Shown here in pieces: positions 56,930 through 64,000 of a DNA stretch of 64,000 nucleotides. The stretch is from assembly GCF_003730295.1 (NCBI RefSeq), contig NZ_QTSZ01000017.1, positions 1 through 64,000 of the forward strand, read 5' to 3'. Numbering within the stretch: the first letter of the stretch is position 1; each line of letters starts with the position of its first letter. The translations under genes and the position numbers were made by a program. The DNA is from Ornithinibacillus gellani. GTDB lineage: Bacteria; Bacillota; Bacilli; Bacillales; Amphibacillaceae. The notes beneath the pieces are model-generated. The model was not told the origin of the DNA. It did no database searches and was given only the letters and a program-made list of their open reading frames with translations.

Positions 56930-59163
56930 ACGCGTTCGATTTCTTCCATTACGAACGCTTCGATAATGTCGCCTTCTTTAATATCATTGTAATTTTTAAT
57001 AGTAATACCACATTCGTAGTTTTGGGCTACTTCTTTGACGTCATCTTTAAAACGTTTCAATGCATCAATCTCGCCTTCAAACAAAACGATACCATTACGA
57101 ATTAATCTTACACCAGCATCTCTCGTAATTTTACCATCTGTCACATAGCTACCAGCAATTGTACCAATACGAGATACTTTAAATGTTTCACGAACCTCTG
57201 CTTGGCCAATTACCTTTTCTTCATATTCCGGATCTAGTAAGCCTTTCATAGCTGCTTCCATTTCCTCAATAGCTTTGTAAATGACGCGATGCAGACGAAC
57301 GTCTACTTTCTCTGATTCGGCTGCTTTTTGTGCATTCACATCAGGACGCACATTAAAGCCGATTACAATGGCATTTGATGCAGACGCAAGAATAATATCT
57401 GATTCCGTAATTGCCCCTACACCAGAATGAATAATCTTAATGTTTACTCCCTCTACTTCAATTTTACGTAGAGAGGAAGCTAATGCCTCTGCAGAACCTT
57501 GAACATCAGCCTTTAAGATCAGTTTAATTTCTTTTAACTCACCTTGTTTAATATGTTCAAATAGGTCTTCCAAGCTAACCTTTGTTTGTTCACTTCTTGT
57601 TTCCTGGATATGCTTCTGCTGTCTAGCTTCTCCAATTTGTCTTGCCTTTTTCTCATCTTGGAAAACCAGGAACTGATCGCCTGCCTGTGGCACATCATTT
57701 AATCCAGTAATTTCTACCGGAGTAGATGGACCAGCCTCATTTACCCGCTTCCCAATATCACTGACCATTGCGCGTACGCGGCCATATGTGTTACCAACTA
57801 CAACAGATTCCCCTACACGCAATGTACCATTTTGGACAAGCAATGTTGCCACGGAACCTCTTCCTCTATCCAATTGGGCATCAATAACTGTACCAAATGC
57901 ATTTGCTTTTGGATTTGCTTTTAATTCTTCTACTTCTGCAACCAAGAGAATCATTTCCAGTAAATCATCAATTCCCTCACGTTTGATGGCAGATAGGTTA
58001 ACGAAGATGGTGTTTCCGCCCCAATCCTCAGGAATTAATTCGTATTCTGTTAATTCCTGCATCACACGATCTGGATTAGCTGTTTCTTTATCCATTTTAT
58101 TGACAGCGACAATAATTGGTACTTCTGCCGCTTTTGCATGACTAATTGCTTCAACTGTTTGTGGCATTACACCATCATCTGCAGCAACAACCAGTACCGC
58201 AATATCCGTAACCTGTGCACCACGTGAACGCATGCTTGTAAATGCAGCGTGGCCTGGTGTATCCAAGAAGGTTACTTTCTTACCTTCACTTTCCACTTGG
58301 TATGCACCAATATGCTGCGTGATTCCTCCAGCTTCACCTTCCGTTACCTTTGTATGACGAATCGAATCAAGTAAAGTTGTTTTACCATGGTCAACATGCC
58401 CCATAATCGTTACAACAGCTGGACGTTCTACTAGATTCTTTTCATCTTCTTCTTGAATATATTTATCAAAATCTGTATCTTCTAAAATAATTTCCTTTTC
58501 AACCGCTACGCCAAACTCTTCACAAATTAACTCAATTGCATCATCGTCAAGATCCTGGTTTTTCGTAGCCATTACACCAAGAAACATCAGCTTCTTAATA
58601 ATTTCTGTCGCATCTTTATTAAGCTTTTCAGCCAGCTCACTAACGGTTAATGTGCCGCTATATTTTATTTCTTTTGGCGTCTCTTTCACAACAGGCTGTT
58701 GCTGCTGTTGTGGGGCTTTTCCTTTTTTACCCTTTGCTCGTTGTTGATGCGGTTTTTGCTGCTGTTTATTTCCTTGTCGCTTATTCGGATGCTGCTTATT
58801 TTGTTGCTGTGGATTATTTTTAGCCTGTGGGCTCTGCTGATTTTGCTGTTTTTGCTGCCCTGAAGCTTGTTGCTTTCCCTGTCCTTTACCCTGCTTATTT
58901 TGGGATTGCTGTTGCTTGCCCTTTGACTGGCCAGATTGCTTTGATCCCTCTTGTTGGGTACGTTGTGGCTGTTTAGCACGTTGTCCGTCCACTTGTTTGT
59001 TTGATTTTGAGCCGAATTTTTCATCCAGCTTAGATTTTACTTGTTCACTGATCATAGACATATGATTAGAAACTTCTACATCCATACTTTTCAAAAATTG
59101 AATTACTTCCTTGCTTGTCGTATTATTTTGTTTTGCATATTCATAAACACGCATTTTACTCAT
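56926..59163 (-). CDS. infB: Translation initiation factor IF-2
   Basis: 745 residues. The N-terminal IF-2N helix domain ([22 protein letters not shown]) is followed by a long Gln/Lys-rich low-complexity linker (about residues 55-155), a second IF-2N, then the GTPase ([21 protein letters not shown]), and domains II-IV. It positions initiator tRNA and joins ribosomal subunits. The start follows GGGGGTG; 20 extra residues in the longer frame are unsupported and overlap ylxQ. The linker is unusually Gln-rich (see findings). Confidence 0.97.
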   Translation of the reverse strand: MSKMRVYEYAKQNNTTSKEVIQFLKSMDVEVSNHMSMISEQVKSKLDEKFGSKSNKQVDGQRAKQPQRTQQEGSKQSGQSKGKQQQSQNKQGKGQGKQQASGQQKQQNQQSPQAKNNPQQQNKQHPNKRQGNKQQQKPHQQRAKGKKGKAPQQQQQPVVKETPKEIKYSGTLTVSELAEKLNKDATEIIKKLMFLGVMATKNQDLDDDAIELICEEFGVAVEKEIILEDTDFDKYIQEEDEKNLVERPAVVTIMGHVDHGKTTLLDSIRHTKVTEGEAGGITQHIGAYQVESEGKKVTFLDTPGHAAFTSMRSRGAQVTDIAVLVVAADDGVMPQTVEAISHAKAAEVPIIVAVNKMDKETANPDRVMQELTEYELIPEDWGGNTIFVNLSAIKREGIDDLLEMILLVAEVEELKANPKANAFGTVIDAQLDRGRGSVATLLVQNGTLRVGESVVVGNTYGRVRAMVSDIGKRVNEAGPSTPVEITGLNDVPQAGDQFLVFQDEKKARQIGEARQQKHIQETRSEQTKVSLEDLFEHIKQGELKEIKLILKADVQGSAEALASSLRKIEVEGVNIKIIHSGVGAITESDIILASASNAIVIGFNVRPDVNAQKAAESEKVDVRLHRVIYKAIEEMEAAMKGLLDPEYEEKVIGQAEVRETFKVSRIGTIAGSYVTDGKITRDAGVRLIRNGIVLFEGEIDALKRFKDDVKEVAQNYECGITIKNYNDIKEGDIIEAFVMEEIERV

Positions 59164-59179
59164 ACGTTCACCCCCGGGT

Positions 59180-59482
59180 TTAATTGCCGAGCAGCGATTG
59201 GATTTTGGCTGCAAATCCCGCATCCAAAATAGCGATAGCTACCCGTTGTGACTTTCCAATAGCGTGGGATATTGTCTCCCGATCGTCCACTATCGCAAAA
59301 GGCACCTGGTATGACTTACATTTATACGTAATTTTCTTCATTGTTTGGGGACCGGTATCGTTTGCCAGCAAAACCAGCTTCGCACGATTACGCTGAATAT
59401 CTTTCACAATCGTTTCTTCTCCAAGTGAGCATTTTCCAGCCCGGATAGCCAAACCTAACATATTTAAATAATTATTTTTCAT
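59180..59482 (-). CDS. ylxQ: L7Ae family K-turn RNA-binding protein YlxQ
   Basis: 100 residues, L7Ae/L30e fold: [24 protein letters not shown] and [17 protein letters not shown]. Bacillus YlxQ and its paralogue YbxF bind kink-turn RNAs. The ATG overlaps the ylxR stop by four bases. It lies 16 bases before infB in the operon. Confidence 0.93.
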   Translation of the reverse strand: MKNNYLNMLGLAIRAGKCSLGEETIVKDIQRNRAKLVLLANDTGPQTMKKITYKCKSYQVPFAIVDDRETISHAIGKSQRVAIAILDAGFAAKIQSLLGN

Positions 59483-59751
59483 TGTTTCTTATTTGCCAGT
59501 TGTTTAAGTTCTTCATAAATGGCATCCTCAATTTCAGTTTGAAGCTGACGATTTAATACACCTGATTGTTCTGCTTGATTGATGACATCTAAATCAATCG
59601 TAAGATACGCACCGCGTCCATTCTTTTTACCAGTTGGGTCAACAAATACTTCCCCGTCTTTATTACGAACCACACGAATTAATTCTTTTTTCGGCTTCAT
59701 TTCATTCGTTACGATGCATTTCCGCAGTGGCACTTTTCTTTTCTGTACCAT
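59479..59751 (-). CDS. ylxR: YlxR family RNA-binding/nucleoid-associated protein
   Basis: 90 residues, DUF448 fold: RKVPLRKCIVTNEMKPKKELIRVVRNK and GRGAYLT. In B. subtilis YlxR has been reported as a nucleoid-associated regulator affecting glucose-responsive genes; an RNA-binding role is also likely from the fold. The start follows GGAGGATG; eight extra upstream residues are unsupported. It lies between nusA and ylxQ. Confidence 0.93.
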   Translation of the reverse strand: MVQKRKVPLRKCIVTNEMKPKKELIRVVRNKDGEVFVDPTGKKNGRGAYLTIDLDVINQAEQSGVLNRQLQTEIEDAIYEELKQLANKKQ

Positions 59752-59827
59752 AAGGCATCCTCCCCCTTTTAACATCAGCTTATTCTATTAAAAAAGGCAT
59801 TATGGAAGCATTCCATCAATGGAGGTT

Positions 59828-60949
59828 TTATTGAAACAGGTCATCCTCGAAAGCATCTTCCTCAAATTCATCAGGCTCATCCATTTTCAATGCATCTTCA
59901 TCCAATAATCCTTGTTCTTTCGCTTCTGTTTCACTTTTAATATCAATCTTCCACCCTGTTAGCTTAGCTGCCAGTCGTGCATTTTGACCACGTTTTCCAA
60001 TTGCCAATGACAGCTGATAATCAGGAACAATAACAGTCGTTGCTTTTTCTTCTTCATCAACAATTACATCGACAACTTTAGATGGACTTAATGCATTTGA
60101 TACATACACTACTGGGTCCTCTGACCATTCAACGATATCGATTTTTTCACCTTTTAATTCATTTACAATTGCTTGCACACGCTGACCCTTTTGGCCAACA
60201 CACGAACCAACTGGATCAACATCTGGATCCGGTGCATAAACCGAAATCTTAGAGCGGTCTCCCGCTTCTCGTGCAATCGATTTAATTTCTACAATACCAT
60301 CAAAAATCTCTGGTACTTCCATTTCAAATAGTCGTTTTAAAAGGCCGGGATGCGAACGTGAGATAAAGATTTGTGGACCTTTACTTGTATTCTCAACCTT
60401 CGTTACATAAACTTTAATGCGGTCATGTACATCGTATTCTTCAGTTGGCATCTGTTCTGTATCTGCCAGCTTAGCCTCGATTTTCCCAAGATTAACATAA
60501 ACAAATTTGGAATCTTTTCTTTGAATAATACCTGTCATGACATCTTCTTCACGATCCGCATATTCATTAAAAATGACGCCACGTTCAGCTTCACGTACAC
60601 GCTGCGTAACAACTTGTTTTGCTGCTTGTGCCGCAATTCGACCGAAATCTTTCGGAGTTACTTCTACCTCAATAACATCTTCAAGCTCATAATTAGGATC
60701 CATGTCCTTTGCAGACGCTAATGAAATCTCCTGTTGGCTATCTTCTACTTCATCCACAACTGTTTTACGGGAAAACACCCGCATCGTACCAGCAGTTTCA
60801 TCCAAATCCACTCGGACGTTTGATGCTGATTTAAAGTTTTTCTTATATGCTGAGATAAGTGCTGCCTCTAATGCTTCCAATAGCACTTCCTTTTCAATCC
60901 CTTTATCCTTTGCCAAATATTCAATTGCTTCAAATAACTTGCTGCTCAA
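59828..60949 (-). CDS. nusA: Transcription termination/antitermination factor NusA
   Basis: 373 residues, the short Firmicute form without C-terminal acidic repeats. N-terminal RNA polymerase-binding domain, S1, KH1 and KH2 (GSCVGQKGQRVQAIVNELKGEKIDIV, SLAIGKRGQNARLAAKLTGWKIDI). It stimulates pausing and intrinsic termination. The start is TTG, seven bases after GGGGGAG. It ends in an acidic tail. Confidence 0.97.
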   Translation of the reverse strand: MSSKLFEAIEYLAKDKGIEKEVLLEALEAALISAYKKNFKSASNVRVDLDETAGTMRVFSRKTVVDEVEDSQQEISLASAKDMDPNYELEDVIEVEVTPKDFGRIAAQAAKQVVTQRVREAERGVIFNEYADREEDVMTGIIQRKDSKFVYVNLGKIEAKLADTEQMPTEEYDVHDRIKVYVTKVENTSKGPQIFISRSHPGLLKRLFEMEVPEIFDGIVEIKSIAREAGDRSKISVYAPDPDVDPVGSCVGQKGQRVQAIVNELKGEKIDIVEWSEDPVVYVSNALSPSKVVDVIVDEEEKATTVIVPDYQLSLAIGKRGQNARLAAKLTGWKIDIKSETEAKEQGLLDEDALKMDEPDEFEEDAFEDDLFQ

Positions 60950-60963
60950 CTTTTTTCTCCCCC

Positions 60964-61431
60964 TTAAAATGCAACTGCAAGCCTTGCCTTTGCAATTTTA
61001 TCAAATGGTATTTCAATTTCCTTCGTTCGTGTTTTTACCTTATAGGAAACTACGGCAATTTCATTATTAAAATCCTTCAAAATACCTTCAAATTCTTTTT
61101 CGCCATCGATCGGGCTATAAAGTTTTATCAGGACGTTTTTTCCAATGTTATTAGCAAAATCCTGTTTGGTTTTCAATGGGCGCTCTACTCCAGGTGAGGA
61201 AACCTCCAAGAAGTATGCATCCTTAATCGGATCGACACGGTCGAGTTCTTCACTTAGAAGCTCAGATACTTCTCCGCATTCTGTTATATCTATCCCGCCT
61301 GGTTTATCAATATAAACACGCAAAAACAGATTCGGACCTTCCTTTACATATTCGATGTCAACCAATTCCAGATTTTTCTTCGTTAAAATCGGTATCACTA
61401 ATTCTTCCGTTGTTTTAATTACAGCGCTCAT
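60964..61431 (-). CDS. rimP: Ribosome maturation factor RimP
   Basis: 155 residues: N-terminal alpha/beta domain (VDIEYVKEGPNLFLRVYIDKPGGIDI) and C-terminal SH3-like domain. It helps assembly of the 30S subunit. The start follows GGAGGATG. It is the first gene of the nusA-infB operon, and the intergenic stem-loops at 61509-61592 lie upstream. Confidence 0.95.
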   Translation of the reverse strand: MSAVIKTTEELVIPILTKKNLELVDIEYVKEGPNLFLRVYIDKPGGIDITECGEVSELLSEELDRVDPIKDAYFLEVSSPGVERPLKTKQDFANNIGKNVLIKLYSPIDGEKEFEGILKDFNNEIAVVSYKVKTRTKEIEIPFDKIAKARLAVAF

Positions 61432-61507
61432 TGCTCATCCTCCTTCACCTACATATTCCTATTATGGACTAATAACCAATTTTTCATTTGAAGCTCATCA
61501 ATATAAA

Positions 61508-61593
61508 ACCCTTGCCGGTAAGGGATGGCAAGGGAATGTCAGCGCTAGATGGGTGGTAATAAGACGAAAGAGTGGGGAAATCCCACTCTTTTA
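61508..61593 (-). terminator. Two stem-loops downstream of the anti-sigma gene
   Basis: The first is CCCTTGCC (61509-61516) with GGCAAGGG (61527-61534), followed on the minus strand by GTTTTATATT. The second is AAAGAGTGGG...CCCACTCTTT (61567-61592). Together they probably end the sigma/anti-sigma transcript before rimP. Confidence 0.65.
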
Positions 61594-61701
61594 ACGAACA
61601 TATTGCTACGTACAATATGAATATAACATAAGTAAAAAAATCATGCAACAATGAGCATTGCCAGCACTTGGGTGTCTTTTTATCGTTGCAATTGTAATTG
61701 A

Positions 61702-62295
61702 TTAAGGCAAATAAGCTTCTATGATTTCCCATTCTGCAGGTTGCCCATTTTTTATCTGGTATTTTAGGAGTAAAGCGCCTGCTGCTGTGCTGTTTACCAC
61801 TGGTGCATAGACCCATTCATGCGATAGCACAATAATATCCCCAGCCGGATAAAACTGTGCCGTTCCATCTTCATTCCAAGCATCTGGAATGATCTCAGGA
61901 TGTGCTGTAACTTCGTGTTGAATATCTGTTAGAGTACCTTCAAAGCCTAACTTCCTTAACTCCTCAATGGTTGCTTGTTCAGGTTGTAATCGTTCATCCA
62001 AGAAAGTTTCATCCGATTCCTCCTGTGATTCTGCATCATCAAAATGCGTCGCATCATACTCACTACTATCTTCTAAACCATATTGCTGTGGCTGCTGAAG
62101 AATGTTATAAAAGATAAACCCAAATACACAAACTGATACTAGAATTCCTAATGAGACAGCAAGATGGTAACCTGTTCTTTTTCTGGGCTTTGGCTGCTTC
62201 GTCTGTGATAGAATGTGTTGTTTTTGCTGCTCTGTAAAGAAGGGTTCTTCACCTAGAACCTGCTTAATGCCTGCTTTAATATCTTTTCTATCCAT
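61702..62295 (-). CDS. Probable membrane anti-sigma factor paired with the ECF sigma factor
   Basis: 197 residues: a ~45-residue basic cytoplasmic N-terminus, one membrane helix (about 42-66), then an acidic Glu/Asp-rich extracytoplasmic stalk and a C-terminal domain of about 100 residues. There is no zinc-binding His-x3-Cys-x2-Cys motif, so it is not a ZAS-type anti-sigma factor. Overlap of eight bases with the sigma gene, plus AGGAGG before the start, argues that it is its regulator. What stress it senses is not visible. Confidence 0.7.
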   Translation of the reverse strand: MDRKDIKAGIKQVLGEEPFFTEQQKQHILSQTKQPKPRKRTGYHLAVSLGILVSVCVFGFIFYNILQQPQQYGLEDSSEYDATHFDDAESQEESDETFLDERLQPEQATIEELRKLGFEGTLTDIQHEVTAHPEIIPDAWNEDGTAQFYPAGDIIVLSHEWVYAPVVNSTAAGALLLKYQIKNGQPAEWEIIEAYLP

Positions 62296-62836
62296 TGTGC
62301 ATTCCTCCTTCAAGCCCAGTCCATAACGTCTTCAGCTTTATTCTAGCTCGGCGCATTCTTGTTTTAACTGTGTTGGAAGAACAGCGTAGCAGCTGTGCTA
62401 TCTCGTCTACAGAAAAATCTTCATAATAATAAAGGATAATGACCTCTCGGTACAATACGGGTAGTTTTAAAATTGCTTGACCAAGTGCTTCCTTTTGATC
62501 CAGCTTTATTGCTGTTTCTTCCGGTTCGTTCCCCTTAGAAAATATACCAGTTATTTTATCCGTTAAAATCATGTTCCGATACGACCAACTACGAAAATAA
62601 TCATGGCAACGGTTAATCGTCATTCGGTATAGGTATGTTTTATAGGTCGACTGTTGTCGAAATTGATGAATCTGTTCAAATGCTTTCATAAAAACATCCT
62701 GAATGATGTCTTCAGCAACTGCTCTATTTTTTACATATAAATAAGCAAGCCTTGTCAATTCTTCCCCATGCTGTTCCATTAATCGTATAAACAAGGAATC
62801 TAATTCTTTATTATTTATTTCAGACTGTTCTTCCAT
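62288..62836 (-). CDS. ECF-type RNA polymerase sigma factor
   Basis: 182 residues. Region 2 (ELTRLAYLYVKNRAVAEDIIQDVFMKAFEQI) and region 4 (LPVLYREVIILYYYEDFSVDEIAQLLRCSSNTVKTRMRRAR) are typical of ECF factors of the Bacillus SigM/SigX/SigV/SigW type. The short acidic N-terminus is variable. It sits between polC and rimP, where B. subtilis has nothing comparable, so this is a lineage-specific insertion. A matching ECF promoter (62866-62892) lies directly upstream. Confidence 0.88.
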   Translation of the reverse strand: MEEQSEINNKELDSLFIRLMEQHGEELTRLAYLYVKNRAVAEDIIQDVFMKAFEQIHQFRQQSTYKTYLYRMTINRCHDYFRSWSYRNMILTDKITGIFSKGNEPEETAIKLDQKEALGQAILKLPVLYREVIILYYYEDFSVDEIAQLLRCSSNTVKTRMRRARIKLKTLWTGLEGGMHNG

Positions 62837-62865
62837 GCACCTGACCCCCTATACCCTTATGATTA

Positions 62866-62892
62866 GACGAAACAGAATCAATTAAGGTTTCA
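62866..62892 (-). promoter_or_regulatory. ECF-type promoter of the sigma/anti-sigma pair
   Basis: Minus strand TGAAAC (62892-62887), 17 bases, then CGTC (62869-62866). This is the TGAAAC-N16/17-CGTC pattern of Bacillus SigM/SigX-type promoters, about 30 bases before the sigma start codon, so autoregulation is likely. Confidence 0.65.
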
Positions 62893-62950
62893 TAACGTTA
62901 AATTGTCTCATACTAAACCAATTCACTACTCCCCAGATGCTTTATGATTA

Positions 62951-62987
62951 AAAAGGCAGACAAAACACGAATGTGTATGTCTGCCAA
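62951..62987 (-). terminator. Terminator of polC
   Basis: GGCAGACA (62955-62962) with TGTCTGCC (62978-62985), followed on the minus strand by CTTTTTAAT. Confidence 0.85.
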
Positions 62988-62994
62988 TCTGTGC

Positions 62995-64000
62995 TTAAAA
63001 TAAGGATAACTGATTTTTTTCTTCCATTCCTTCTAAACAGCCGTGCTGATCCAAGTATTCGAGTACAGTTTTGGAAATTTTACTTCGTTCCCGCAAGTCT
63101 TCCTTGGAGAGAAACTCTCCCTTCTTTCTTGCTTCCACGATATTGATTGCTGCATTTGTTCCAAGTCCGTCAACTGCATTGAATGGTGGAATCAAAGCAT
63201 TACCATCTACTAAAAATTCGGTTGCACTCGATTGATATAGATCTACTTTTTTAAAGGAAAATCCTCTTTCACACATTTCCAATGAAATTTCAAGCACAGT
63301 CAGTAAGCTTTTTTCTTTAGGCGAAGCATCATTTCCTTTAGCGATGATCCCATCTATTCGCTGTTTTATTGCAGCAGATCCTTTAATCATTGTATCCAAT
63401 TCAAAGTCACTGGCACGAACGGTGAAATAAGCTGCATAAAATAAAATCGGATGATGCACTTTAAAATAAGCAATTCGGACTGCCATTAAAACATATGCGG
63501 CAGCATGTGCCTTTGGAAACATGTATTTGATTTTTTTACAGGATTCAATATACCAATCTGGAACACCTGTTTTCTTCATTTCTACAATCCATTCATCCTG
63601 TAAGCCGCGACCCTTTCGCACAGATTCCATGATTTTAAACGCAAGCGATGCTTCGAGTCCTTGGTGCATTAAATACACCATAATATCATCACGACAACCA
63701 ATAACATCTGGAAGCTCACATATTCCTTCGTTGATTAATTCTTGCGCATTTCCGAGCCACACATCCGTACCATGGGAAAGTCCCGAAATAATAACAAGCT
63801 CCGAGAAAGTATTTGGTTTTGTATCCTCCAGCATCTGACGGACAAACCGTGTACCAAACTCTGGCACACCGAGTGTACCTGTTTTACAGTCAATTTGCTC
63901 TGGGGTTACCCCTAGTGACTCTGTACCAGAAAATATCTTCATCACTGCTTCATCATCGATAGGAATCGTTTTCGGATCCATCCCGCTTAAATCCTGCAGC
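62995..64000 (-). CDS. polC: DNA polymerase III alpha subunit PolC, C-terminal part
   Basis: The open frame continues past the right edge of the window, so only the last ~335 residues are present. They match Pol[19 protein letters not shown], the fingers/helix-hairpin-helix region, [23 protein letters not shown], and the C-terminal clamp-binding motif QLSLF just before the stop. PolC is the replicative polymerase of low-GC Gram-positive bacteria. An internal Met codon at 63981 is not the real start. Confidence 0.95.
   Translation of the reverse strand, partial: LQDLSGMDPKTIPIDDEAVMKIFSGTESLGVTPEQIDCKTGTLGVPEFGTRFVRQMLEDTKPNTFSELVIISGLSHGTDVWLGNAQELINEGICELPDVIGCRDDIMVYLMHQGLEASLAFKIMESVRKGRGLQDEWIVEMKKTGVPDWYIESCKKIKYMFPKAHAAAYVLMAVRIAYFKVHHPILFYAAYFTVRASDFELDTMIKGSAAIKQRIDGIIAKGNDASPKEKSLLTVLEISLEMCERGFSFKKVDLYQSSATEFLVDGNALIPPFNAVDGLGTNAAINIVEARKKGEFLSKEDLRERSKISKTVLEYLDQHGCLEGMEEKNQLSLF

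Noticed and set aside
58686-59024. 112-codon minus frame inside infB
   Set aside because: It is an alternative frame of the low-complexity Gln/Lys linker and has no start signal.

Overview
The window is one long stretch of the conserved chromosomal core of a low-GC, endospore-forming Gram-positive bacterium. Gene content and order (tkt, yneF, ccdA, lexA, glnA, hflX, spoVK, hfq, miaA, mutL, mutS, cotE, ymcA, miaB, spoVS, ymdB, rny, recA, cinA, pgsA, the ymf genes, spoIIIE, tepA, the dipicolinate/dap operon, mlpA, ylxY, pnp, rpsO, ribF, truB, the rbfA-infB-nusA-rimP operon, polC) match Bacillaceae. Protein flavour and AT-rich intergenic DNA suggest the Virgibacillus/Oceanobacillus side of the family; this is inference, not a database match. 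Apart from a DUF2621 gene (560-1042) and lexA, every gene is on the minus strand, so the window reads right to left.

Layout, left to right. 1-1040: an AT-rich stretch, one copy of a structured ~160 bp repeat, and the yneK-like gene. 1074-5000: ccdC, ccdA, yneF, tkt. 5031-5332: two tandem copies of the same repeat. 5339-7235: the SOS locus, with ynzC, yneB and a 30-codon membrane-protein gene on the minus strand, divergent from lexA across three LexA boxes. 7493-14308: glnA, ynbB, hflX, spoVK, hfq, miaA and a Dps-like gene. 14382-19634: mutL, mutS, cotE. 19790-25201: ricA/ymcA, miaB, spoVS (good sigma-H promoter), ymdB, rny. 25202-34168: recA (LexA box), cinA, pgsA, rodZ and ymfK/J/I/H/F. 34412-40029: a four-gene nucleoside ABC transporter and a GntR regulator. 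40250-48535: spoIIIE, ylzJ, tepA, then dapA, dapG, asd, dpaB, dpaA behind a consensus sigma-K promoter. 48845-56119: ymxH, mlpA, ylxY, pnp, rpsO, ribF, truB. 56243-61431: rimP-nusA-ylxR-ylxQ-infB-ylxP-rbfA. 61702-62836: an ECF sigma/anti-sigma pair. 62995-64000: the C-terminal part of polC, cut by the window edge.

Functionally the region joins DNA repair and SOS (LexA, RecA, MutS/MutL, the SOS micro-protein), RNA modification and decay (MiaA, MiaB, Hfq, RNase Y, PNPase, RicA), translation and ribosome assembly (IF-2, RbfA, RimP, S15, YlxQ/R), and sporulation (SpoVK, CotE, SpoVS, SpoIIIE, dipicolinate synthase). In the dpa/dap operon one promoter serves both branches from the same intermediate: dihydrodipicolinate for the spore core and diaminopimelate/lysine for the wall.

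The most unusual items are the three-copy structured repeat at 341-504 and 5031-5332, the LexA-controlled 30-codon membrane peptide at 6360-6452 in place of a LysM-type YneA, the GC-richer structured gap at about 28265-28425, the ECF sigma pair between polC and rimP, and the absence of glnR, sirA and rnjB from their usual positions. No rRNA, tRNA, CRISPR array, prophage or intact transposase gene was seen. Single-base positions of short sites were counted by hand and may be off by one or two.
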